From: an uncultured Clostridia bacterium | GTDB lineage: Bacteria > Bacillota > Clostridia > Christensenellales > Borkfalkiaceae | Assembly (NCBI GenBank): GCA_947628555.1 | Contig: CANRAI010000070.1 | Coordinates: forward strand, 1-5,469 | Direction of reading: 5' to 3' | DNA length: 5,469 nt | Shown: piece by piece, positions 1 through 5,469 of the stretch | How the letters are laid out: each line of letters starts with the position of its first letter | Numbering within the stretch: position 1 is the first letter of the stretch | The notes under the pieces: generated by a model | Seen by the model: the letters and a program-made list of their open reading frames with translations, nothing else | Databases searched by the model: none | What the model was told of the DNA's origin: nothing | Position numbers and translations under genes: made by a program

Positions 1-1625
1 GCTATATGCGCACCTCCGACTGCCCTGTATGCCACGGAAAAAGATTGAAAAAAGAGGCCCTCGCCGTAACGGTCGGCGGAAAAAATATCGCCGAGGTCTG
101 CGATATGTCGGTTGACGATTTGAAGGCTTTCGCCGATTTTTCGTTTTTCAACCAAACCGAGCATATGATTGCCGACAGCATAATCAAGGAGATAGACAGC
201 CGCATAAGTTTTTTGGAGAACGTGGGGCTTGGATATCTGACTTTATCGCGCTCAGCCGCCACGCTTTCGGGCGGCGAAAGCCAGCGCATCCGCCTTGCAA
301 CTCAGATAGGCAGCGCGCTGACGGGCGTTTTATATATTCTCGACGAGCCGAGCATAGGGCTTCACCAGCGCGACAATGAAAAACTTCTGCGCTCGCTTGA
401 AGGTCTGCGCGACCTCGGCAACACGCTTATAGTCGTCGAACACGACGAGGACACTATCCGCGCCGCCGATTATATTGTCGATATAGGGCCTATGGCTGGG
501 GTGCACGGCGGTGAAATAGTCGCCTGCGGCACGCAGGAGGACATTATGGCGGAGCCGCGCTCGATTACGGGCGATTTTCTTGCGGGGCGCAGAAAAATAG
601 AAGTGCCCGAAGTGCGTTTAAAGCCCTCCGACAAATGGCTTAAAGTTTACGGCTGCAAGCAAAATAATCTTAAAAATATCGACGTGCAAGTGCCTGTCGG
701 GCTGATAACCGCTGTTACGGGCGTTTCGGGCAGCGGGAAGTCCAGCCTCGTCAACGAAATTATTTATCCGTATCTTGCGAACAATCTCAACAGGGCAAGG
801 CAGCTTTTGGGCAATGCGGATAGATTCGAGGGTCTGGAAAATTTCGATAAGATAATTGCCATAGACCAACAGCCGATAGGCAGAACGCCGCGCAGCAACC
901 CCGCGACCTATACGGGCGTGTTTGCGGCGATACGCGAGCTTTTTGCCGCCACCCCCGACGCGAAAGAACGGGGTTTCAAAAGCGGAAGATTTTCCTTCAA
1001 CGTCGCGGGAGGCAGGTGCGAGCACTGCCAGGGCGACGGCATAATCCAGATAGAAATGCACTTTCTTCCCGATATCTTCGTCCCGTGCGAGGTATGCGGC
1101 GGAAAACGTTACAACCGTGAAACATTGGAGGTAAAATACAAGGGCAAATCCATTTCCGACGTGCTTGAAATGACGGTAGCGGAAGCGTGCGATTTCTTTA
1201 AACCCGTAACGTCGATATACAATAAAATTTCCACTTTAAACGACGTGGGTCTCGGTTATATTAAGCTTGGGCAAAGTTCTACCACCCTTTCGGGAGGAGA
1301 AGCGCAAAGGGTCAAGCTTGCTACGGAACTTTCGAAGAGGAGTACGGGCAAAACTTTTTATATCCTCGACGAACCGACTACGGGGCTTCACTCATACGAC
1401 GTGGATAAGCTTATAAAAATACTTGCAAGGCTGCGCGAGGGCGGCAACACCGTGCTTGTGATAGAGCATAATCTCGACGTCATAAAATGCGCCGATTGGA
1501 TAATAGATTTGGGTCCCGAAGGGGGCGACAGGGGCGGTGAAATCATCGCAACAGGCTCTCCCGAGGATATTTCAAAGGTGGAAAAAAGCTACACCGGTCA
1601 ATTCCTTAAAAAGGTGTTGAAGTAA
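1..1625 (+). CDS. uvrA: UvrA, excinuclease ABC subunit A (5'-truncated by window edge)
   Basis: UvrA is the dimeric ABC ATPase that finds bulky DNA lesions and loads UvrB in nucleotide excision repair, in the cytoplasm. The open frame continues to the left edge (a Tyr codon at 3-5 precedes the first visible Met at 6), so this is an internal start; against the family length of about 940 residues roughly 400 N-terminal residues are missing. Counting from the Met at 6, I see CPVC (residues 6-9), ABC signature LSGGE (87-91) and Walker B ILDEP with GLH (111-120) of the first ATPase half. The second half has Walker A GVSGSGKSS (239-247), a zinc module CxxC-x19-CxxC (C338, C341, C361, C364), signature LSGGE (428-432), Walker B ILDEPTTGLH (453-462) and the H-loop His488. 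The gene ends in TAA and is followed by an intrinsic terminator. No lesion or missing key residue is seen in the visible part. Confidence 0.98.
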   Translation, partial: YMRTSDCPVCHGKRLKKEALAVTVGGKNIAEVCDMSVDDLKAFADFSFFNQTEHMIADSIIKEIDSRISFLENVGLGYLTLSRSAATLSGGESQRIRLATQIGSALTGVLYILDEPSIGLHQRDNEKLLRSLEGLRDLGNTLIVVEHDEDTIRAADYIVDIGPMAGVHGGEIVACGTQEDIMAEPRSITGDFLAGRRKIEVPEVRLKPSDKWLKVYGCKQNNLKNIDVQVPVGLITAVTGVSGSGKSSLVNEIIYPYLANNLNRARQLLGNADRFEGLENFDKIIAIDQQPIGRTPRSNPATYTGVFAAIRELFAATPDAKERGFKSGRFSFNVAGGRCEHCQGDGIIQIEMHFLPDIFVPCEVCGGKRYNRETLEVKYKGKSISDVLEMTVAEACDFFKPVTSIYNKISTLNDVGLGYIKLGQSSTTLSGGEAQRVKLATELSKRSTGKTFYILDEPTTGLHSYDVDKLIKILARLREGGNTVLVIEHNLDVIKCADWIIDLGPEGGDRGGEIIATGSPEDISKVEKSYTGQFLKKVLK

Positions 1626-1647
1626 TTAAATAACCGAATAAATTAGT

Positions 1648-1683
1648 TAAGGCGGCTTAAAAAGCCGCCTTATTTATTACTTT
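1648..1683 (+). terminator. Intrinsic terminator after uvrA
   Basis: An 11-bp perfect inverted repeat (arms 1648-1658 and 1662-1672, core GGCGGCTT/AAGCCGCC) encloses a three-base AAA loop and is followed by a T-rich stretch interrupted by A and C. It lies 23 nt after the uvrA stop codon, which is normal for a Rho-independent terminator. It should separate uvrA from the downstream genes. Confidence 0.9.
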
Positions 1684-1708
1684 TTACATTATTTTAAGTA
1701 CTATGTCA

Positions 1709-1721
1709 CGCATAATATGCG
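1709..1721. promoter_or_regulatory. 13-bp perfect dyad, possible operator
   Basis: CGCAT-AAT-ATGCG is a perfect inverted repeat with 5-bp arms and a 3-bp centre. It lies between the uvrA terminator and a TATAAT hexamer at 1729-1734. If that hexamer is used, the dyad covers the region between -35 and -10, where a repressor would block polymerase. It does not match a Fur or PerR box that I recognise. Short dyads occur by chance in AT-rich spacers, so this is only a candidate. Confidence 0.3.
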
Positions 1722-1728
1722 CTTTTAT

Positions 1729-1734
1729 TATAAT
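1729..1734 (+). promoter_or_regulatory. Candidate -10 box for the ferritin-like gene
   Basis: A perfect TATAAT hexamer sits 76 nt before the ATG at 1811. No good -35 hexamer is found 16-18 bp upstream (the sequence near 1706-1711 reads TCACGC) and there is no TG extension, so use of this box might need an activator. A TTGACT at 1736-1741 is an alternative -35, but only a poor -10 follows at the right spacing. A promoter somewhere in 1685-1800 is expected because the upstream gene is terminated. Confidence 0.4.
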
Positions 1735-1797
1735 TTTGACTTTTTCGTTCTCCGCACACATTGGGCTTTAAGATTCATATTTTGAAAATAAGCGAAA

Positions 1798-1804
1798 AAG
1801 GAGA
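1798..1804 (+). promoter_or_regulatory. Shine-Dalgarno of the ferritin-like gene
   Basis: AAGGAGA lies 7 nt (counted from GGAG at 1800-1803) before the ATG at 1811. It is a near-perfect match to the anti-SD and fixes the start codon. It contrasts with the next gene, which has no such site. Confidence 0.85.
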
Positions 1805-1810
1805 AATTAA

Positions 1811-2320
1811 ATGTCCGGACCACTTTCTGCATCCAAACCATATCCGTCCGCGGAGGGGATATCCCCCGACGCGTACAGCTTACGGATTATCTCGCCCGCA
1901 TACGCTTCGCCGACGGGGGAGCTGAACGCGATTCTGCAATATATTTACCATTCCTTTTATTTTGAAAAATACGGATTCCACGATATTGCGGAAACGTTGA
2001 AATCCATCGCCATGGCGGAGATGCGGCATCTCGACCTTTTAGGGGAAACCATTTTGGCGCTCGGCGCGCCGCCCGTGTTTTGCCGTTTTCCTTATTACGG
2101 ATTTGACTATTACAGCGCCAAATACGTGGCATATTCGCGCAGTCTTAAATTCATGCTTGAAGACGACCTTCTGGGCGAAAGACAGGCTGCGCGGGATTAT
2201 TGCCGTATGGAAAACGCGTTGAAAAACTGCGCGGTAAAAGAAATTGTTTCACGGATTAGGGAGGACGAACTGCTGCATATAAAAACGCTTGAAAATATTT
2301 TGAAGGATTTCAACGGTTGA
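1811..2320 (+). CDS. Ferritin-like (Mn-catalase-like) dinuclear metal protein
   Basis: This is a 169-residue four-helix-bundle protein of the ferritin-like superfamily, with no signal peptide or membrane segment. The ligand set of a dinuclear Mn or Fe centre is visible: E37 in helix 1 (GELNAILQY), E70xxH73 in helix 2 (AEMRHLD), E123 in helix 3 (GERQAARDY) and E153xxH156 in helix 4 (DELLH). The gaps E37-E70 (33) and E123-H156 (33) fit manganese catalases as I recall them, but the protein is much shorter than true Mn catalases (about 270 residues). It matches the compact Mn-catalase-like proteins common in Clostridia. Peroxide or oxygen detoxification, or metal storage, are possible roles; the sequence does not choose between them or between Mn and Fe. 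A strong SD fixes the start. It is probably a one-gene transcript or reads into the flavoprotein genes, since no terminator follows and the next gene begins 33 nt later. Confidence 0.85.
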   Translation: MSGPLSASKPYPSAEGISPDAYSLRIISPAYASPTGELNAILQYIYHSFYFEKYGFHDIAETLKSIAMAEMRHLDLLGETILALGAPPVFCRFPYYGFDYYSAKYVAYSRSLKFMLEDDLLGERQAARDYCRMENALKNCAVKEIVSRIREDELLHIKTLENILKDFNG

Positions 2321-2345
2321 CACGTTTTAGCTTTTAAAGTATAAT
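2317..2345 (+). promoter_or_regulatory. Consensus sigma-A promoter of the flavoprotein operon
   Basis: The -35 hexamer TTGACA (2317-2322) and -10 hexamer TATAAT (2340-2345) are both exact consensus matches, separated by the ideal 17 bp. The -35 box overlaps the TGA stop (2318-2320) of the ferritin-like gene. The expected transcription start is near 2351-2354, directly at the ATG (2354) of the next gene. The exact match at ideal spacing, at a gene boundary and in the correct orientation, is unlikely to be chance. Confidence 0.85.
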
Positions 2346-2353
2346 TTTCAGCG

Positions 2354-3574
2354 ATGAAGAAGTACGACGTATTGATTGTAGGCGGCGGCGCGGCGGGGCT
2401 TGCATGCGCGGCGGCGCTGTCGGAAAATCCGCACATTAAAATTTTAATTGCAGAGGCGGGGGAACGCGTCGGCAAAAAGCTTTCGGCGACGGGCAACGGG
2501 CAGGGCAACGTTTTCAATTTTGACAGGGACGTATCGCACTACCGCAGCGGAAATCTTTCTCTTGTCGAAAAAATCGCGTGTCCTGCGGATAAACCCGCCG
2601 AATGGGCGTGCGAAAGAATTTTCGGCACAATGCTGTACAAAAGGGGCTCTATGGGCAGGGCGTATCCCCAAAGCCTTCAAGCGTCCTCTTTGACGGATAT
2701 GCTCTTGCGCAGGCTGCAAAGGCGCGGTGTGGAAATTATGCTATCTTTGAAAGTAACTTCCGTCGAAAAAAATTCGGACGGCGATTTTACCGTCTGCTGC
2801 GGCAAAGATAAATTCCGCGCCCCTTTTGTCGTGCTCGCCGCGGGCGGCAAAGCGCAAAAACAATTCAAAACGGACGGCTCGGCATATGGGCTTGCCTTGA
2901 ATTTCGGGCATAATTTGACTCCGCTGTATCCCTCGATAGTCCAGCTCAAAACGGATACGTCCTATATAAAAAACCTGAAAGGCGTAAGAGCCGAATGTTT
3001 AGCCGAAGCGGTGGCGGGCGGCAAAATAATCAAAAGTGTTACGGGCGACGTGATTTTTACCGATTACGGCGTTTCGGGTAACGCGGTTTTTTATCTTTCA
3101 AGCGTTTTGTGCAAGGGCGGCGGAACTTTGAAACTCGATTTTCTGCCCGAATATACGAATGAAATTTTGTATAGCACGCTTATGCGCCGCAAGGAGGAGG
3201 GGGTAGCCGCATGCGACATCTTGTGCGGCTTGCTCCACAACCAGATTGCCCGCGCGGTATTGAAGCGCGCGGCCTCCGAAGATATAAAAATCATAGTAAA
3301 TACTTTGAAAAATTTCACTCTTGAAGTGACGGGAACGCTGGGCTTCGACTACGCGCAGGTTACGCAGGGGGGAATAGATATGAAGGACGTGGCGGACAAC
3401 CTCGAAAGCGTTCTCTGCGAAAATCTTTTTTTCGCTGGCGAAATTCTCGACGTTGACGGCGACTGCGGGGGCTACAACCTGAATTGGGCGTTTTCAAGCG
3501 GCATCGCCGCCGCGGACGGCATTGCGGCGAAAATCGGAAGCCGTATCGAAAGGGCGGAAAATGAAAAGGCTTGA
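2354..3574 (+). CDS. HI0933/BaiN-family NAD(P)/FAD-dependent oxidoreductase, predicted leaderless
   Basis: This is a 406-residue cytoplasmic flavoprotein of the HI0933 family (TIGR00275-like; relatives are annotated as BaiN or aminoacetone oxidase family). It has an N-terminal Rossmann FAD-binding motif GGGAAG (residues 10-15), the family motif GKKLSATGNG (40-49), a second FAD contact VVLAAGG (159-165), and the C-terminal signature LFFAGEILDVDGDCGGYN (358-375). The length is normal for the family. The usual Arg-Cys after TGNG is Gln-Gly here (Q50, G51). The ATG at 2354 is the only possible start: an in-frame TAA lies at 2342-2344 and the dinucleotide-binding motif follows at once. There is no Shine-Dalgarno, and the promoter at 2317-2345 predicts a transcript starting at or within 3 nt of the ATG. 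It overlaps the next flavoprotein gene by 14 nt, implying a bicistronic message with coupled translation. The substrate is unknown; bile-acid chemistry should not be assumed from the BaiN name. Confidence 0.92.
   Translation: MKKYDVLIVGGGAAGLACAAALSENPHIKILIAEAGERVGKKLSATGNGQGNVFNFDRDVSHYRSGNLSLVEKIACPADKPAEWACERIFGTMLYKRGSMGRAYPQSLQASSLTDMLLRRLQRRGVEIMLSLKVTSVEKNSDGDFTVCCGKDKFRAPFVVLAAGGKAQKQFKTDGSAYGLALNFGHNLTPLYPSIVQLKTDTSYIKNLKGVRAECLAEAVAGGKIIKSVTGDVIFTDYGVSGNAVFYLSSVLCKGGGTLKLDFLPEYTNEILYSTLMRRKEEGVAACDILCGLLHNQIARAVLKRAASEDIKIIVNTLKNFTLEVTGTLGFDYAQVTQGGIDMKDVADNLESVLCENLFFAGEILDVDGDCGGYNLNWAFSSGIAAADGIAAKIGSRIERAENEKA
3550..3557 (+). promoter_or_regulatory. Weak Shine-Dalgarno deciding the start of the second flavoprotein
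   Basis: The sequence AAGGGCGG, inside the end of the preceding gene, partly matches the anti-SD (the AAGG part is 7 nt before the ATG at 3561). This favours the ATG at 3561 over an in-frame TTG at 3522, which has no SD in front of it. The site is imperfect, so translational coupling across the overlap probably helps initiation. Confidence 0.5.
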
Positions 3575-5099
3575 CAACGTAAAGCTCGGCATAGGCGAAA
3601 GCGAGCAAAATTTAATAAAAATTGCGCAAAAGCAACTTAAAAAGCCCTTAAAGTTCTTTAAAATTTTAAAAAAATCGCTGGACGCGCGCGATAAATCTAA
3701 CATAAATTGGGTTTATTCCATTGCCTTTTCGGACAGCGCGGAGATTGAAAATAAGCCGCCGCTCGGAATTTCGGTAAATCCCCCGCGCACGGCAATCGTG
3801 GGCAGCGGTCCTGCGGGGCTTATGTGCGCGCTTCGGCTTGCCGAACACGGAATCGCGCCCGTAATAATCGAACGTGGCGAGGAAGTGGAGCGCCGCGCGG
3901 AAACGACGCGCAGGTTTTTTTCCGAACGTATTCTGGACGGGGATTCCAACGTGCAGTTCGGCGAGGGCGGGGCGGGCACTTTTTCTGACGGAAAGCTCAA
4001 TACCCAGACCCGCGACGGCTTTAACCGCGACGTTTTGGAATATTTTGCACGTTTCGGCGCGCCCGAAGAAATTTTATACCTCAATAAACCGCACATAGGC
4101 AGCGACAAACTTCGCAAAGTGCTTCAAAATATCCGCAGTTTCATTATCGAACGCGGCGGAAAATATCTTTTCAACACCCGTTTTATAGGGTTTGAAAGGA
4201 AAAACGGCAGAATTTCCGCTCTAAAACTCAAAAACGTAAAAAACGGCGAAGAATTCCTGCTTGAAATTGATTGCGCCGTACTCGCGCCCGGCCATTCCGC
4301 GCGCGATACTTTCGAAATGCTTGCGGGGGAAAGGGTAAGGATGACCCCGCGCGATTTTGCGGTAGGCGTAAGAATAGAACATCTTTCCGCCCGTATCGGG
4401 TTTGCCCAGTACGGCGTAAACTTCAATCTTCTGCCGCCTGCGGACTATAAGCTCGTCAGCCATGCGCACGAACGCACGGTTTTTACTTTTTGTATGTGCC
4501 CGGGCGGCGTGGTGATTCCCGCGGCAAGCGAAAGCGGCGGCGTGGCGGTAAACGGCATGAGCGACTATGCGCGCGACGGCAAAAATTCCAACTCTGCGCT
4601 TATGGTGCAGATGAACGCCGCGGATTTCGGCGGCGGATTATTTGACGGTATGAATTTTCAGCGCGAAATCGAAAGAAAGGCTTTTGAAGCGGGCGGAAGA
4701 AATTATTCCGCGCCCGTCCAGCTTTACGGCGACTTCAAAGACGACAGGGTTTCGCGGCGGTTCGGCGAAATTTCCCCGACGTATGCCGCGGGAACGGCGT
4801 TCGCGCCTCTCGGCGAAATTCTCCCGCCCGTTGCCGTCGAGGCGTTAAAGGCGGCTATTCCCGATATGGACAAGCGCCTTAAAGGCTTCGCCTGTCCCGA
4901 CGCCATTTTGACGGGAGTGGAAACCCGATTTTCATCGCCCGTGAGAATCGAAAGGAATGAAAACTGCGAAAGCGTTACGGTAGGCGGACTTTTTCCCTGT
5001 GGCGAGGGAAGCGGCTATTCGGGCGGAATAACCAGCTCTGCGGCGGACGGCGTCAGGGTGGCAGAAAAAATTTTCGGAATTTACGGTAAAAGCAGTTAA
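3561..5099 (+). CDS. COG2509-family FAD-dependent dehydrogenase
   Basis: This is a 512-residue cytoplasmic flavoprotein of the uncharacterised COG2509 family of FAD-dependent dehydrogenases. Residues 1-70 are a lysine-rich N-terminal domain containing the family stretch LKKSLDARDKSNINWVYSI (36-54). The FAD Rossmann motif GSGPAG is at 81-86 with acidic E104 at the end of the second strand (VIIERG). The hallmark segment NVQFGEGGAGTFSDGKL spans 130-146, CPGGVV is at 313-318, and a C-terminal FAD-contact signature GLFPCGEGSGYSGGITSSAADG lies near 476-497. The start is the ATG at 3561: it removes 13 residues from a longer frame beginning at a TTG (3522), lessens the overlap with the upstream gene to 14 nt, and has a partial SD. 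The frame is intact and of family-typical length. It is co-transcribed with the HI0933-type gene. The reaction and substrate are unknown for the family. Confidence 0.92.
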   Translation: MKRLDNVKLGIGESEQNLIKIAQKQLKKPLKFFKILKKSLDARDKSNINWVYSIAFSDSAEIENKPPLGISVNPPRTAIVGSGPAGLMCALRLAEHGIAPVIIERGEEVERRAETTRRFFSERILDGDSNVQFGEGGAGTFSDGKLNTQTRDGFNRDVLEYFARFGAPEEILYLNKPHIGSDKLRKVLQNIRSFIIERGGKYLFNTRFIGFERKNGRISALKLKNVKNGEEFLLEIDCAVLAPGHSARDTFEMLAGERVRMTPRDFAVGVRIEHLSARIGFAQYGVNFNLLPPADYKLVSHAHERTVFTFCMCPGGVVIPAASESGGVAVNGMSDYARDGKNSNSALMVQMNAADFGGGLFDGMNFQREIERKAFEAGGRNYSAPVQLYGDFKDDRVSRRFGEISPTYAAGTAFAPLGEILPPVAVEALKAAIPDMDKRLKGFACPDAILTGVETRFSSPVRIERNENCESVTVGGLFPCGEGSGYSGGITSSAADGVRVAEKIFGIYGKSS

Positions 5100-5138
5100 T
5101 TGTCATTTTGTTTTCATACAATTTACACAATCGGAAAA

Positions 5139-5144
5139 TATAAT
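5139..5144 (+). promoter_or_regulatory. Candidate -10 box, 40 nt after the flavoprotein operon
   Basis: A perfect TATAAT lies in a very AT-rich spacer. The best upstream partner at 18 bp reads CATACA, only half matching the -35 consensus. If used, it would start a transcript of about 75-80 nt ending at the terminator at 5191-5229. It may equally be chance in AT-rich DNA. Confidence 0.25.
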
Positions 5145-5190
5145 TAAATCACTTTCAATGAAACACCCAAACTTTTTTCATATTCTCTCT

Positions 5191-5229
5191 GGGGAACGGC
5201 GCTTTAAGTGACGCCGTTTCCTTATTTTT
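5191..5229 (+). terminator. Intrinsic terminator downstream of the flavoprotein operon
   Basis: Arms 5191-5201 and 5212-5222 (core AACGGCG/CGCCGTT, extended outward by two G-C and two G-U pairs) enclose a 10-nt loop and are followed by TATTTTT. It lies about 90 nt after the stop codon of the COG2509-type gene, so it most likely ends that operon and isolates rnpB from read-through. Confidence 0.8.
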
Positions 5230-5359
5230 AAAAGTTTTCAGGCGCGGATTGAAAATAACCGCGGTTGCGCCGATGCAGGGGCGAATTGCGAAAAGCATAG
5301 GCTTTTGGGGCGATTGGAATAAATTTTTATAAAAAATCGGCTGCTGCGGTTTAAAATGG

Positions 5360-5389
5360 TTGTTTCGGGAACAAAAACCGTGGTAGAAT
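5360..5389 (+). promoter_or_regulatory. rnpB promoter
   Basis: The -10 hexamer TAGAAT (5384-5389) is preceded by TGG, an extended -10 element, and a -35-like TTGTTT (5360-5365) lies 18 bp upstream. The predicted start is about 5396, just where homology to the RNase P RNA 5' end begins. A near-perfect dyad (TTGTT/AACAA arms, 5360-5374) overlaps the -35 box. Confidence 0.65.
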
Positions 5390-5395
5390 GATGAG

Positions 5396-5469
5396 GATTC
5401 GAGTTAATCATACGGTCGCGGGCCGCCCGAAAGGCGGCGTGAGGAAAGTCCGAGCATCACAGGGCAAGG
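5396..5469 (+). ncRNA. rnpB: RNase P RNA, 5' end only (cut by window edge)
   Basis: This is the catalytic RNA of ribonuclease P, which removes tRNA 5' leaders. The universally conserved block GAGGAAAGTCC (5441-5451, the P4 5' strand and CR-I) is present, followed by GAGC and ACAGGGCAAGG (5459-5469), which resembles the type A pattern (ATAGGGCAG in E. coli) rather than the Bacillus type B pattern. Before it is a P3-like hairpin with a GAAA tetraloop (5422-5438), preceded by CGGTCGC, comparable to the AGTCGC of E. coli. The exact 5' end is inferred from the promoter and may be off by a few bases. The 3' most part, including P1 and P4 partner strands, lies beyond the window. Confidence 0.93.

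Larger units (their letters stand above)
5100..5395. other. Intergenic region between the flavoprotein operon and rnpB
   Basis: No convincing protein gene is present in these 296 bases. They hold a TATAAT at 5139-5144, a terminator hairpin at 5191-5229, two short hairpins (CGCGG/CCGCG arms at 5243-5247 and 5259-5263; AAAAGC/GCTTTT arms at 5291-5296 and 5301-5306), and the rnpB promoter. The longest ATG frames noticed, at 5158 (17 codons) and 5273 (19 codons), have no Shine-Dalgarno. The stretch 5230-5345 shows nothing I can assign. Confidence 0.6.

Noticed and set aside
618..1061. Minus-strand open frame of 147 codons inside uvrA
   Set aside because: It lies wholly opposite the conserved second ATPase half and zinc module of UvrA, resembles no protein I know, and has the composition expected of the reverse complement of a coding gene.
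1723..1742. Possible PerR or Fur box around the TATAAT before the ferritin-like gene
   Set aside because: The left half TTATAAT is present, but the matching right half is absent (TTGACTT instead of ATTATAA), so the required dyad is not there.
3522..3560. N-terminal extension of the COG2509-type protein from a TTG start
   Set aside because: The TTG lacks an SD, would enlarge the overlap with the upstream gene to 53 nt and adds 13 residues (rich in Arg and Lys) with no family resemblance. The ATG at 3561 has a partial SD.
3713..4117. Minus-strand open frame of 134 codons inside the COG2509-type gene
   Set aside because: It is the shadow of the FAD-binding and hallmark-motif region on the other strand; the + strand frame carries clear conserved motifs.
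5241..5306. Two hairpins in the spacer before rnpB, considered as a structured RNA or riboswitch
   Set aside because: The arms are only 5 and 6 bp, no T-tract follows either, no known riboswitch core is visible, and no protein gene lies downstream to control.
5273..5332. 19-codon frame beginning at an ATG in the spacer before rnpB
   Set aside because: It is very short, has no Shine-Dalgarno, and no resemblance to a known peptide.

Overview
The window reads as a chromosomal segment of an anaerobic Bacillota, probably class Clostridia. The evidence is a strong AAAGGAG ribosome-binding site, sigma-A type promoter hexamers, AT-rich spacers around GC-balanced genes, a small Mn-catalase-like ferritin-fold protein of a kind common in Clostridia, and the 5' end of a type A-like (not Bacillus type B) RNase P RNA. 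All recognised genes lie on the + strand. I see no insertion sequence, CRISPR array, tRNA or phage gene. Genus-level placement is not possible from sequence reading alone.

Layout. (1) Positions 1-1625 hold the C-terminal half or more of UvrA, the damage-recognition ATPase of nucleotide excision repair, cut by the left edge and closed by an intrinsic terminator at about 1648-1683. (2) Positions 1626-1810 are intergenic and hold that terminator, a 13-bp perfect dyad and a TATAAT hexamer. (3) Positions 1811-2320 encode a 169-residue ferritin-like protein with a complete dinuclear metal ligand set. (4) Positions 2354-3574 encode an HI0933/BaiN-family flavoprotein. (5) Positions 3561-5099 encode a second, unrelated flavoprotein of the COG2509 family, overlapping the previous gene by 14 nt. 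(6) Positions 5100-5395 are intergenic and hold a terminator hairpin, possibly a short transcript, and the rnpB promoter. (7) From about 5396 the RNase P RNA gene begins and runs off the right edge.

The most striking point is the start of the HI0933-type gene. A consensus sigma-A promoter (TTGACA, 17 bp, TATAAT) spans 2317-2345, its -35 box sharing bases with the stop codon of the ferritin-like gene. The predicted transcription start falls 0-3 nt before the ATG at 2354, no Shine-Dalgarno sequence is present, and an in-frame stop lies only 12 nt upstream of the ATG. This predicts a leaderless mRNA for the two-flavoprotein operon. Otherwise the region looks like ordinary housekeeping and redox genes. 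The physiological substrates of the two flavoproteins and of the metal-binding protein cannot be read from the sequence, and I see no clear evidence for a novel multi-gene system.
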